A DNA stretch of 33,883 nt from Armatimonadota bacterium (GCA_030649165.1 JAUSGG010000073.1:1-33883); one strand, 5' to 3'. Positions 22,922 to 32,003 are shown, counted from the stretch's first letter. The notes: generated from the letters alone by a model not told the origin. Program-made: numbers and translations.

Positions 22922-25051
22922 TTACTTGAACTGCGGGAGGATGATTCCTCTGAGGATTATCTGCTGGCAGAAGACGAATATGAGCAGGGTCGGTATGGAG
23001 GCCAGGACAAGCGCCGCCATCATCATCGACGAGTCGCCGCCCATGGAGAACTGGAAGAGGTAGACCATGAGGGTCCACATCTCCTCTTTCCGGCAGACAA
23101 GGTACGCCCACATAAACCCACCGTAGGCGGCGGTGAACGAACCCAGCGCGTTGATTGCAAGGATCGGCTTAATCAGCGGGATCGCCACATTCCACAACTG
23201 CCTCAGCTCCCCTGCCCCATCGATCCTCGCCGCTTCGAACAGCTCCTCCGGCAGGCTGTCGAAGAAGCTCTTGAGGATGAAAATGCCGAAGCCGTTGGCA
23301 AGTCCGGGCAGCACCAGCGCCCAATACGTATTGAACAGGTGGAGGTGCTTGAGCATCAGGAAGCTTGGCAGGGCGGCCACGTCGCCGGGAAACGCCATGG
23401 TCGCGATCAGGAACAGCAGTACTTTGTAGGTATAAGGCAGCCGGAATCTGGACAAGACAAACGCCGCCATCGGCGTGACTGTCAGGTGTGTTCCCACCGT
23501 CATCAGCACCAGGATGAGGGTGTTCAACGCGGCACGTCCCTTTAGGGCCAGGTAGTTGAACACCGCCTTGAAGTTCCGGGTGGCGTAGATCCAGCGAAGC
23601 TGTCTGTGCTGATCGAAAACCTCGATGAAGTCGGTCTCTCTGTAAGGCGGGAATATAGTCTCCAGGGACCGTGCGCCGAGTCCCTGGGCTCTGTTTATCC
23701 CGTCGAGCGATCCGTACTTCTTGGCAAGGAACTCTCTGTAGAGCTGTTCGGAATCTATGATCTGAATATGCTGAATGGGAAGCTTGGTCTTGACGAAGGT
23801 CGCCCATTCGATCGTCCGCTGGAACTTCGGCGTCAATTCCCGATGCGCCAGTTTCCGGAACTTCCTGACGGAGTCCACGGTCGGAAGCGTCTCAATCCCG
23901 CCTACCTCAGCCTCGTGCACAGGCAGATAGGCGGGCAGTTCGATCGGGAATAAGTCCGGGGCATCAAACGATGAGAAACTCGTCCTCCACGCTTTGTTGA
24001 CCTTCTCAATAGTCCCGTATCTCCTCCTGAGATGATCCACGAAAAGGTCTTGGCCGCCTGTTGCGCGCAGGTAACGAGCAGACCACATCGTTCGCACGAA
24101 TTCTTCCCACGCTTCGGCTTCGGCCGGATTCAAGGGTACTGAGCCCGGCAGAGGGACCTCGCGCAACTTGGTCGCGACGATGCCGTACGTCTTGCGCAGA
24201 GCCGGAATCGTCACCTTTTCGCCATCTTCCGGGGCCAGATCGATTCGTTTCAGAAGAAGCCGCTGGTAGTCGAACCTACCGGCCAACGTTTGCCGCCACT
24301 CCGGTTTCGTACGTGCTTTGAAAGCATACCAGTCCATTTGTCGCAGAAGCACCGGCTCGTCAAGCTTTCCAGTGTTGAGTTTCTCATCTATCGAGCCGCT
24401 GGCCCACCAGTCGGGTCTCAGGAGAATATCCATGCCCGGTCCCGGGGATGAGCCGAGTAAAGAGCCCGGGTAGAACGATGTAAAGGTGTCGCCGTAAGCG
24501 TTGTTCAGTGCGTCGATGTTGCGGTAGCGCTTCTCCATCAACTCACCGAACGCGTGGAAGGGCTCGCCGGGCAGCATCGGCCCCCCCAGCAAACAAAGGT
24601 TGAAGTAGTTAGGGCTGAGGGTCTTGCGAAATTCGTTGTAGTCGTCTACTCGGCGCCTGATCTTCGGGTCGCGCCCGTTGAACCGGGGCGCTTTAGTGTA
24701 TTTCCCTTTGGCGTTCTGCGCGTGCCAGCCGCCGATGTCCCTGGCAGTGTAGAGTTCCTCGCCGTACCGGTCGCTCAACTCCTGGAGGGCCCAGTTGATC
24801 ATCCCGTCGGCTCTGATTCCCGAATTATACTTCTCGGCCACGTACTTGCGGTGCAGCAGACCGTCGTCCGTAAAATACTTCGGCAACACGCGCATGTCGT
24901 CGAAGTCGACGGCCGACGTAAACCCCGACGATACCATCAACGCAAACGGGTACACGACGGTGAGCGCGCCGGCCGCGACCACCAGGTAGAGCAGAAATAA
25001 TACCAGCCTTAGTTTCCAGCCTCGCCGTCCTACTACCGGTATGATTGGCAT
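22922..25051 (-). CDS. MalG-type sugar ABC permease with ~440-residue extracytoplasmic insertion
   Basis: A 709-residue inner-membrane permease of the CUT1 family, about 430 residues longer than normal MalG (~280). One N-terminal helix (~15-40, ending YPFALMVSSGF as in MalG) is followed by residues ~45-480 outside the membrane. The usual MalG core then resumes (LNTLILVLMTVGTHLTVTPMAAFVLSRFR) with the cytoplasmic EAA loop EAARIDGAGELRQLWNVAIP that docks the ATPase. The insert repeats a pattern at ~172-194 (KRYRNIDALNNAYGDTFTSF), ~343-362 (RRYGTIEKVNKAWRTSFSSF) and ~444-465 (KKYGSLDGIN...). This resembles the RYG..E.LN.AWGT.F segment of GH42-type beta-galactosidases. The ATG at 25051 follows CAGGAG. 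It lies 12 bases after the fused binding protein-permease gene: same operon, same importer. Confidence 0.87.
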   Translation of the reverse strand: MPIIPVVGRRGWKLRLVLFLLYLVVAAGALTVVYPFALMVSSGFTSAVDFDDMRVLPKYFTDDGLLHRKYVAEKYNSGIRADGMINWALQELSDRYGEELYTARDIGGWHAQNAKGKYTKAPRFNGRDPKIRRRVDDYNEFRKTLSPNYFNLCLLGGPMLPGEPFHAFGELMEKRYRNIDALNNAYGDTFTSFYPGSLLGSSPGPGMDILLRPDWWASGSIDEKLNTGKLDEPVLLRQMDWYAFKARTKPEWRQTLAGRFDYQRLLLKRIDLAPEDGEKVTIPALRKTYGIVATKLREVPLPGSVPLNPAEAEAWEEFVRTMWSARYLRATGGQDLFVDHLRRRYGTIEKVNKAWRTSFSSFDAPDLFPIELPAYLPVHEAEVGGIETLPTVDSVRKFRKLAHRELTPKFQRTIEWATFVKTKLPIQHIQIIDSEQLYREFLAKKYGSLDGINRAQGLGARSLETIFPPYRETDFIEVFDQHRQLRWIYATRNFKAVFNYLALKGRAALNTLILVLMTVGTHLTVTPMAAFVLSRFRLPYTYKVLLFLIATMAFPGDVAALPSFLMLKHLHLFNTYWALVLPGLANGFGIFILKSFFDSLPEELFEAARIDGAGELRQLWNVAIPLIKPILAINALGSFTAAYGGFMWAYLVCRKEEMWTLMVYLFQFSMGGDSSMMMAALVLASIPTLLIFVFCQQIILRGIILPQFK

Positions 25052-25063
25052 AGCGTTCTCCTG

Positions 25064-27814
25064 CTACTCCCCCTGCTCCGCCGTTGAGAACTTCATCCTC
25101 GCAAAGATCCGCATCTGCATTACGGCAAATCCAACGAGCAGGGACGCCAGCATCCACGCAATGGCCGTAGACTGGCCGTAGTTCGCAAGAACATAACTCT
25201 GGTACCAGAGCTCCAGCCCCATGACGTGAGTCGCATGATCGGGTCCGCCGCCTGTCATGATCAGGATGCCCCCCATGCCGTGAAACGCTCCAATGAAGGC
25301 CCCTACGAAGTTGATCAGGACAAGAGGGAATATGGCAGGCAGCGTCACGTGCCAGGCCTTCTGGAATATCCCCGCCCCGTCCAGGTCCGCTGCGTCATAC
25401 TGCTCCTCGGGAACAGCTTTCAGTGCGGCAAGATAGATGATACAACCCGGCCCCATGCCGCCCCAGACGCCAGGCAGTATGCACGCCGCCATCGCCAGCC
25501 TTGGATTGGTGAGCCACTGCTGGGCGTGCAGAAGCGGGACATGCCACGGTATGTGAAGCAGTTGCAGAAGCTCGTTGATGTGTGTGATGATGTTGGGGTT
25601 CAGACTGAGCAAGACCCTGTTCATCAGCCCCAATTCCGTCGGGTCGTAGAACCTCTTCCACAGGAGTATCGTCACGATCCCCGTTGTCAGCGCCGGCAGA
25701 TAGTAGAGGGTTCTGAACAAGGTCTTGCCTTTTGGAATCTCGGACAAGAGCAAAGCCAGTGTTATGGGAAGCGCAAAGCCCATTGCCAAGCTCAGACCCA
25801 CAAATATGAAAGTGTTCTTCCACGCAAGCCAGAACAGCGGCCTCATCGCCACCCTGATGAAGTTCTCCAGGCCCACCCACTCGCTGCCGCCCATTATGTG
25901 CACGTTCATGAAAGCCATCACTGAGCCCCAGGCCACTGGGATATACTGCCAGAGAAAGACCGAGAGAATCGCAGGCGCCAGGAACAACCACGCGAGAACG
26001 TGCTTCGACTTGGGAAGCTTCTTTCTGTAGACCTTTTCCCGTTCGGCCGCCAGATCCTCATTCCCCCTCAACTGCGCCCTCAGCATGAACGCGCCGCCGC
26101 CTACCATTATCGCAGCCAGCAATACGACGACCGCAAACGCAATCTTCTCGTTGCGGGCCCATTCCTGAGGCGTCGGTGTGTAGAGGTACGAGCGGCTTAC
26201 GACATTCTGGACCTTCCTCAGTTGCCCTTCGATGTCATGCTTGCCCGGCCTTATAAGGTCTCTGCACGGTCCATCCATCTCAAGCAGGATAGACGGCAGG
26301 CCAGGGGGGCTTGGAAGAACGCGAGCATTGGCAAATATCTGTTTGTAGGCGATCGCCCAATCTTCCGGCACCTGGTCGATCACCTTCTGTGGGTAGCCAT
26401 ACTGTCTAAGAATATCGGGGTTGACATACCGAGCGACCCCGTTATCGACGAAGTATTTCGTCTTCTCCCTCTCGCCCTCGTCACCGCACATATAGGAAAT
26501 ATACTCCCAGGCGGCGGCGGTGATCTTCCTGTTGAGGATCTCGTCGGGTCCGACCGCGCCGAAGGCCTTCATCGCTATGCCGCGATAGTCCGAAGCGACC
26601 GGCAGAGTGTCTCCCGGCGCCAGAATAGGATCCTGCTTGGTGGGTTCTCTGCCGTCGGTCGTGTAGTGTATCTCAACACCCGGTGTGGTTTTCAGCGTGG
26701 ATTTAATGCCGAAGACCGTGCCGCCGATCCTGGCAACGTATCTTCCTTCCGGCCCGGGGTACCTGGGGAAAGGCACGATGCCGAACTTCAGAGGGTCCTT
26801 GTAGACGCGCTCGTTGAAAACGCTCCACAGGGTATTGCCCGACATGGCGACAATTCCCTCTTCCATAAGATCGCGTTGATCGAGCGTCTGCGCCGCTCTC
26901 TGTCCGCTGCCCTGGGTGGCGGCGCGAGACATCTCGGTGATCCCTTTGATGCGCCTTCCCTTGGGATCGGTCCATTCGCCCCAGCACAGCTTCTCCATGA
27001 ACTTCATAGAGCGTACGACCGGCTCTGAGGTTAGCCGCGTCTCCCACGTTCCATCGGGGTGTTTCACGGCCCAATCTCCGCCCGCCATCGGCGGAAGTCC
27101 CTGCAAGAACCATCCGTACAGGTAAACGTCCATCGCCCAATGTTTGGGGTAATGCGTTTCCAGATCGATGTCCGCATCGTACAGCTTCTTCCCGAACTCC
27201 CACAACTCGTCCCAGTCGCGCGGCCCTCTCGTCAGACCGACTTCACGAAACCGCTTCCTGTTGTAGAGCATGCAGTCCGCGCCTACACAAAACGGGAGCG
27301 CGTAGATGTGCTTCTTGCCGTCCGGGCCAACGGCGCTGCACAGATCCCGCACCGGACCCGTCAGCCGATACTTCGCCTGAGGCCAACTGGCGACGTAATC
27401 GTCCAAAGGCATCAGAAAGCCTTCGTGCACCGCCTTGGTGATCTCTTCGGACTGCAGGCTGATCACGTCCTCAGCCGCGTCACCTACCATGGACATAGTC
27501 AGGCTGGCGCCCGCGACGTCCATCCCGGGCGGCAGCTTCAGGCTGGTCAACATTTTGAGCTGAATGTGAGGGCGGTCCTGGAAGAACTTCTTGTTGATAA
27601 CGGAGTTGGCCCGCCATTCGATCTTCGGTGAGCCTTCCGATATCCATAGACTCGTGAACCGCAGCGGCACTTTTTCTATCTTCTTACCGGCTGCCTGGGA
27701 CGGTTTCGGAACGTTCACATGCTTCTTGGAACAGGATGTGAGCAGTACGGAGAGACTTGCGACGACCAGCGCTAAGCAAACGCCGCGGAGGGATCTGGAA
27801 CTGAAACACAACAT
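25064..27814 (-). CDS. Fused solute-binding lipoprotein and MalF-type permease
   Basis: A 916-residue fusion. Residues 1-28 are a lipoprotein signal peptide with lipobox LTSC (Cys28). Residues ~48-550 are a family 1 (MalE-like) sugar-binding domain (WISEGSPKIEW, DVISLQSEEITKAVHEGFLMPLDDYV, YALPFCVGADCMLYNRKRF, EGIVAMSGNTLW). Inside it, ~379-418, is a chitobiase/hexosaminidase C-terminal-like insert (VEIHYTTDGREPTKQDP). A membrane helix (~556-580) and charged linker lead to a complete MalF-like permease (~605-910) with the EAA loop EEQYDAADLDGAGIFQKAWH. If the Cys28 lipid anchor is used, the binding domain is tethered twice. The start at 27814 is chosen because the promoter (27878-27907) lies inside the longer open frame and the signal peptide begins here. 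No ATPase is adjacent, so a shared MsmX/UgpC-like ATPase is inferred. Confidence 0.88.
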   Translation of the reverse strand: MLCFSSRSLRGVCLALVVASLSVLLTSCSKKHVNVPKPSQAAGKKIEKVPLRFTSLWISEGSPKIEWRANSVINKKFFQDRPHIQLKMLTSLKLPPGMDVAGASLTMSMVGDAAEDVISLQSEEITKAVHEGFLMPLDDYVASWPQAKYRLTGPVRDLCSAVGPDGKKHIYALPFCVGADCMLYNRKRFREVGLTRGPRDWDELWEFGKKLYDADIDLETHYPKHWAMDVYLYGWFLQGLPPMAGGDWAVKHPDGTWETRLTSEPVVRSMKFMEKLCWGEWTDPKGRRIKGITEMSRAATQGSGQRAAQTLDQRDLMEEGIVAMSGNTLWSVFNERVYKDPLKFGIVPFPRYPGPEGRYVARIGGTVFGIKSTLKTTPGVEIHYTTDGREPTKQDPILAPGDTLPVASDYRGIAMKAFGAVGPDEILNRKITAAAWEYISYMCGDEGEREKTKYFVDNGVARYVNPDILRQYGYPQKVIDQVPEDWAIAYKQIFANARVLPSPPGLPSILLEMDGPCRDLIRPGKHDIEGQLRKVQNVVSRSYLYTPTPQEWARNEKIAFAVVVLLAAIMVGGGAFMLRAQLRGNEDLAAEREKVYRKKLPKSKHVLAWLFLAPAILSVFLWQYIPVAWGSVMAFMNVHIMGGSEWVGLENFIRVAMRPLFWLAWKNTFIFVGLSLAMGFALPITLALLLSEIPKGKTLFRTLYYLPALTTGIVTILLWKRFYDPTELGLMNRVLLSLNPNIITHINELLQLLHIPWHVPLLHAQQWLTNPRLAMAACILPGVWGGMGPGCIIYLAALKAVPEEQYDAADLDGAGIFQKAWHVTLPAIFPLVLINFVGAFIGAFHGMGGILIMTGGGPDHATHVMGLELWYQSYVLANYGQSTAIAWMLASLLVGFAVMQMRIFARMKFSTAEQGE

Positions 27815-27877
27815 GCCTTTGCCTGACTCCTGCTCGCCGGATCCTGGCCGTACCGGTCCTGGTGTTGGACCTGAGCC

Positions 27878-27907
27878 ATTATAGCGTCCATCCGGGGATA
27901 AGGTCAA
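27878..27907 (-). promoter_or_regulatory. Sigma70-type promoter of the ABC importer operon
   Basis: TTGACC (27907-27902 on -), 18 bp, then a perfect TATAAT (27883-27878). The predicted start is about 57 bases upstream of the ATG at 27814. Confidence 0.8.
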
Positions 27908-27944
27908 CAATTGGCACGGAATTATGTACCAAAATCCGGCTGGA

Positions 27945-28155
27945 GGTCAGCGTGAGGCTAAGACACTCCGGATTTAACCGCCGTCGCTCAATAGGTAACC
28001 CTAAGGCCCTTCGAGACCTGACTGCCACCAGGCTGTAAAGCTAAGCACTTCCTGTGGTATGCTCAGCATTCCAGCGGTGGTCAATCGCCCAAGCACTTGG
28101 TGTTTTCGTCCTTTCGTGCTTTCCTGATTGACTCCCTCAGCCGCTTGGGATGCGC
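27945..28155. repeat. Degenerate intergenic repeat, copy B
   Basis: The partner of 17430-17690 (see that entry for shared blocks). This copy lacks the ~60 bases of copy A around 17470-17515. It ends about 11 bases from the tldE stop codon, and its other end is about 40 bases upstream of the importer promoter. Copy A occupies the equivalent place between two minus-strand genes. Confidence 0.65.
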
Positions 28156-28165
28156 GCCGAGCAAA

Positions 28166-29536
28166 TCAGAACTCCGTAACGCCCGTGAAGCGGAAGTCGC
28201 GAATCTTTATCGAGGGCGCGCAGGCTACTCCGGGCATAGTCCGCTCCAGTCCCACGGGACGAATATCCGACCCGACCAGCTCAACATTGGAGAGAGCTTT
28301 AAGGATACTTTCGGTAAAGCGCAGGTTCTTCACCGGCGAGGTAATTCTGCCGTCTTCTATAAGGAAAGTCCCATCCCTGGTCATGCCTGTGAGGATCGTT
28401 TGGATGGGATGCAGGACGTTCACGTAGTGGAAGCGACTCACGAGAATCCCGCGTTTCGTGCTGGCAATCATATCTTCCAAGCTAGAGGTTCCGGGACGTA
28501 GAAACAGGTTGGCCGGCATGGGGCCGTACAGGCCGGTCAAGTCCGTCGCATGTCCGGTTGACTCCTTGCCCTCCTTTTTTGCGGTGTGGGAATCGTAAAC
28601 GACGGCTTCTGCGACGCCATCCACAATGAGGTCCACGCGCTGTTTCGGCGTTCCTTCACGGTCGAACGGCCTGACAATCCCCATAGGGTCAAGGCCGTCG
28701 TCCCAAATCGTGACCGCCTCGCTGCAGATACGTCGACCAAACTTGCCGCACACGAAACTCCGGCCTTCCTGCACCGATAGCGCGCCTAGTCCAAGAATGC
28801 CTAAGAATTCGATCAATTCTGCGACAGCATACGGCAGAAGGACAACGTCATACTCGCCTGGCTCGATCCCGATAGGCCCTCTGCTCGCCGCCGCTCTGTC
28901 GGTGGCTTCCGCGCCCACCCTTGAAGGGCTGATGCTGGCGGCGTCCATTGCTGTTCCGGTTGCCGCGCCAAAACCGGAGCCGGCCGTAATCACTGTTGAG
29001 AGAAACGCGGAAGTGTGATTCACGTAAGCGTCGACACCAAGGGAATTGGCAACAGCGGATTCTCCTACAACCGTCATGAATGAGCCGGCAGCTTCCGCTT
29101 CTCTCTGGTCCGCTTCCGCGATAACCGCGCCGACGGCCGCCGCCCGCTCCTCCGGGCCGAACGCCGCGGTCGACTCGTGGAATGTTTCGGGATAGTATCC
29201 AATTGGCTTGGGCTCGGGCAGCGACACGAAATCGGGATTGTCCCGCTGGTTTTGCGCGACCTCGACAGCCTCGGACACCACGGCGAACACCGACCTCTCG
29301 TCCAGCGAACTCGTCAATGCGAAACCGATTCTCTTGCCGATAACCGCCTTTACTGCCAGACAAGCCGTCCGCTCCGCCACATTCTGATGGATGGCGGAAC
29401 GGGCGAACCTGGTCAGGCCCGAACGCTTCAAGGAAAGACTTACCTGCGTCTGCTCAGCCTCTGAGCGCTCCAAAGCAGACTGCAATATCTCCGTAATGCG
29501 ACCTCTTCCCATCAACTGAGCGTTTTCCGCGATCAC
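28166..29536 (-). CDS. tldE: TldE/PmbA family metalloprotease partner subunit
   Basis: A 456-residue TldD/PmbA family protein, the non-catalytic half of the cytosolic TldD/TldE heterodimer that degrades or matures unfolded or modified peptides. It lacks the HExxxH zinc motif, as TldE should. It keeps family landmarks: an N-terminal domain ending around NPDFVSLPEP, then SGFGAATGTAMDAASI, GEYDVVLLPYAVAELIEFLG and the C-terminal DGTFLIEDGRITSPVKNLRFTES. The GTG at 29536 is chosen because it overlaps the tldD stop (GTGA) and has AGGAG 7 bases upstream, giving translational coupling; an ATG at 29512 is the alternative. The pair is an operon, tldD then tldE. Confidence 0.9.
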   Translation of the reverse strand: MIAENAQLMGRGRITEILQSALERSEAEQTQVSLSLKRSGLTRFARSAIHQNVAERTACLAVKAVIGKRIGFALTSSLDERSVFAVVSEAVEVAQNQRDNPDFVSLPEPKPIGYYPETFHESTAAFGPEERAAAVGAVIAEADQREAEAAGSFMTVVGESAVANSLGVDAYVNHTSAFLSTVITAGSGFGAATGTAMDAASISPSRVGAEATDRAAASRGPIGIEPGEYDVVLLPYAVAELIEFLGILGLGALSVQEGRSFVCGKFGRRICSEAVTIWDDGLDPMGIVRPFDREGTPKQRVDLIVDGVAEAVVYDSHTAKKEGKESTGHATDLTGLYGPMPANLFLRPGTSSLEDMIASTKRGILVSRFHYVNVLHPIQTILTGMTRDGTFLIEDGRITSPVKNLRFTESILKALSNVELVGSDIRPVGLERTMPGVACAPSIKIRDFRFTGVTEF

Positions 29537-30975
29537 TTGACGACTCCTATCCGCACGTTCCGAAAACGAGAAGGGGCGACTCCGTGACCTACACGCGCGA
29601 TTTGCATCGGCTCTCCCTTGCCGCAGTTCGGCACACCCCAAAGCCGCCATTCATCTTCTCCCGCAACGGCGTCACAGCTTCGCCAGAAGTCGTAGGTAAT
29701 CCCGGTGTAGGTTGGACTTCTAAACATGCGTCCGAGCGAGCCGTCCACGATCTCATAGGCCACTTCCGTACCGAACTGGAAATTCAGCCGCTTGTCGTCG
29801 ATGCTCCACGATTTCACCGAAGACGCATACAGGCCGTGCTTTGTGTCCGCCAATATCTCATCCAGAGTCCAATCTCCCGGAAGAAGATTGATGTTGGTCA
29901 TCCGTATTAGCGGAATGCTGTTCCAGCCGTCGGCCCTCATTGCCCCGCTGCTCGGGCGGCCGATCTTCGGCGCGGTTTCCCGCGACGTCAGATAACCGTT
30001 GAAAATACCCTCATTCACTATGTCTACGCGCTGCGCCGGAACGCCCTCATCATCAAAGAAGAAGCTGCCCAGACCGCCCGGAATCGTAGCATCGGCGACG
30101 ATGTTCACGGCTTCCGAGCCGTAACGGAAACTCCCCAGCTTATCGGTTGTCAGAAAGCTCGTGCCGGCAAAAGACGATTCCATTCCGAGGACTCTGTCCA
30201 GTTCGATAGGATGGCCGCACGATTCGTGCACTTGAAGCGCCAGCATGGAGCTTTCCAGGACAAGGTCCGTCGTCTCCGACGGACAGAGCGGCGCCTCAAG
30301 TAACTGCGCGGCGTCCCTGGCCGTTTCCTCCGCGTGCCCGGTGAGGTCTTGCGCTTCTACAAACTCGTAGCCCGCGGCGGCAAAATCACCTCCGAACGGC
30401 GCCGGATAAGACCTGCGCTGAATCTCCTCCCCACCTATTGCCGTTGCCAGTATCCCGGCGCCGCTCTGCACGTTCACCTGCTCGATATAGGAGCCTTCGC
30501 TGCTCGCGAACACCTGTTCCTGACGCCAGAAATCCATGGACGATTCGGCGATGGCGATCTTGGGATTCTGCCGCATTATCGAATCTGCTTCGAGGAGGAC
30601 ATTAATCTTGTCGGCGAGAGGCACGTCGAAGGGGTCGATCTTGAACTGTGACTCGAACCGGCCAGTCGCCGGCTCCACGTCCGCAAGCGTCACGTCTTCT
30701 TTCTTGTGTGTGGAGCTCGCGCGCGCTATTCGGACCGCGAGGTCAGCAACTTCCATACCTTCGTCGTCGTTGACAACGAAGCTGCATGCGAATCCCCAGG
30801 CGCCCCCGACGAGAGCCCTCACTCCGAAACCATAGTCGGTGGCAGAGGCAAGTTGTTCCACCTTCCCCGTCTTGACTTCGATCGACTCAGACGCGCGTCT
30901 GACCACGCGCACATCCGCATAAGTGGCGCCCTGACTCGCCGCTCGCTCCAGAATCTTCCTGCAGAAGTCCTCCAA
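29533..30975 (-). CDS. tldD: TldD family zinc metalloprotease
   Basis: A 480-residue catalytic subunit of TldD/TldE. The zinc motif HESCGH (HExxxH) sits at about residues 250-255 in LQVHESCGHPIELDR, and the third-ligand region NCGKGEP lies near the C-terminus. Family motifs YADVRVVRR, SAIGGEEIQ-like ATAIGGEEIQRRSYP and DDEGVPAQR are present. TTG 30975 is preferred: AGGGAGG lies 7-8 bases upstream, and a -10 box at 31013-31018 would start transcription near 31006. That is too close for the earlier TTG at 31002, which would add nine residues. TldD/E complexes act in peptide antibiotic maturation and general proteolysis; no peptide precursor is visible here. Confidence 0.9.
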   Translation of the reverse strand: MEDFCRKILERAASQGATYADVRVVRRASESIEVKTGKVEQLASATDYGFGVRALVGGAWGFACSFVVNDDEGMEVADLAVRIARASSTHKKEDVTLADVEPATGRFESQFKIDPFDVPLADKINVLLEADSIMRQNPKIAIAESSMDFWRQEQVFASSEGSYIEQVNVQSGAGILATAIGGEEIQRRSYPAPFGGDFAAAGYEFVEAQDLTGHAEETARDAAQLLEAPLCPSETTDLVLESSMLALQVHESCGHPIELDRVLGMESSFAGTSFLTTDKLGSFRYGSEAVNIVADATIPGGLGSFFFDDEGVPAQRVDIVNEGIFNGYLTSRETAPKIGRPSSGAMRADGWNSIPLIRMTNINLLPGDWTLDEILADTKHGLYASSVKSWSIDDKRLNFQFGTEVAYEIVDGSLGRMFRSPTYTGITYDFWRSCDAVAGEDEWRLWGVPNCGKGEPMQIARVGHGVAPSRFRNVRIGVVK

Positions 30976-31012
30976 GACGCCGACCTCCCTGTCTTCGCAC
31001 AACCCGTCGCCT

Positions 31013-31018
31013 ATTATA
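31013..31018 (-). promoter_or_regulatory. -10 box upstream of tldD
   Basis: A perfect TATAAT on the minus strand about 40 bases before the chosen tldD start. The matching -35 region (TAGCAG at 17 bp) is poor, so an activator or weak promoter is likely. Confidence 0.45.
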
Positions 31019-31094
31019 CCTCAACATCCGCCCGACTGCTATGGTGGAGTTATGATGAGTTATGAGGGTAACGGTTCAGTTTTGTGTCAGAAAA

Positions 31095-32003
31095 CTAGCT
31101 GAACCTGATCGATGCAAACCGGCGGCGAACGGAGCGCTGGAATTTTACCGCCGGGTATCCCAGAATCAGGACCATCCCAGGTTTGTTGCCGGCAGGCACG
31201 CCGTATTCCCCCATCAGTTTCTTGTTACGCGCAAGTATCGGAGCGACGGAACCGATCATGCAGCTTCCGAGACCGAGCGATTCGGCTGCGATCATAGCGT
31301 AGGTTGAGGCTATTATGCTGTCCGACGGGTCTGCGTAAGGAGATTGGTGAAAGAGCAGCGCGACCGGCGCGTCGTAGAACAACCAGTCCCTACCCGTCTT
31401 GCGGCCTTTGAGAAGCATCCGCCCGACTGGTATCACCAGCGTTCTGATAGACTCATACGCGGTCCTGCCGATAAACAGCCTCATCAGCAGCAATATCGGC
31501 GACCTCAAGAACTTCAGCGCCTGATCGTACAACTTTACAATATCGAGGGCGAAAGACTGCACTTTCTCGCGACCCTGGAAAACGACTATCCCCACGTCGG
31601 ACGGCGGTATACCCATTGGGGCAGTGGAGGCCATGCCAATGAACTTCTCGATAACCTCAGGTTCTACCTCGCGCGCATCGTAACGCCTGACGCTGCGTCT
31701 GGAGAGCAGCAGAGCTTCGAGCTGATCGGGAGTCGCGCGCAGGGCTTCACCGGGCAAATCGAGGACATCGTCCGGCGACACATCTCTGCCGGTAACCGTT
31801 ACAGCTCCGGTGGGACACACCATCATACAGTGGCCGCACCCGATGCATCCGAACTCGGTGTCAGGATCGATCTTAATCGCGCCTTCCACGACTATCAGGG
31901 TCTCAGTGCAGCAGATCTCCGCACAAAGACCGCAGACATCGCAGAGGTCTATGTCGATCGCGGGCTTGCCCGGTTTGTCTCCGAATCCGGTCTTTATGGA
32001 CAT
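31095..32003 (-). CDS. Nitroreductase-family flavoprotein with N-terminal 2x[4Fe-4S] ferredoxin domain
   Basis: A 302-residue redox protein. Residues ~15-70 hold two tetracysteine clusters: C21, C24, C27 and C31 (CDVCGLCAEIC), then C53, C56, C59 and C63 (CIGCGHCMMVCP), typical of bacterial ferredoxins. The nitroreductase FMN fold follows, opening with RRSVRRY (102-108), then STAPMGIPPSDVGIVVF. A middle section holds a longer hydrophobic helix (SPILLLMRLFIG), then APVALLFH, ESLGLGSCMIG and PGMVLILGYP. Electrons probably pass from the clusters to FMN. It lies 27 bases after purN and is likely co-transcribed with purM-purN, though no purine role is known for this family. Substrate unknown. Confidence 0.88.
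   Translation of the reverse strand: MSIKTGFGDKPGKPAIDIDLCDVCGLCAEICCTETLIVVEGAIKIDPDTEFGCIGCGHCMMVCPTGAVTVTGRDVSPDDVLDLPGEALRATPDQLEALLLSRRSVRRYDAREVEPEVIEKFIGMASTAPMGIPPSDVGIVVFQGREKVQSFALDIVKLYDQALKFLRSPILLLMRLFIGRTAYESIRTLVIPVGRMLLKGRKTGRDWLFYDAPVALLFHQSPYADPSDSIIASTYAMIAAESLGLGSCMIGSVAPILARNKKLMGEYGVPAGNKPGMVLILGYPAVKFQRSVRRRFASIRFS

Noticed and set aside
26000-27028. Long + strand open frame (342 codons) opposite the binding protein-permease
   Set aside because: Antisense shadow of a GC-rich gene; composition is Arg/His/Leu-rich with no domain.
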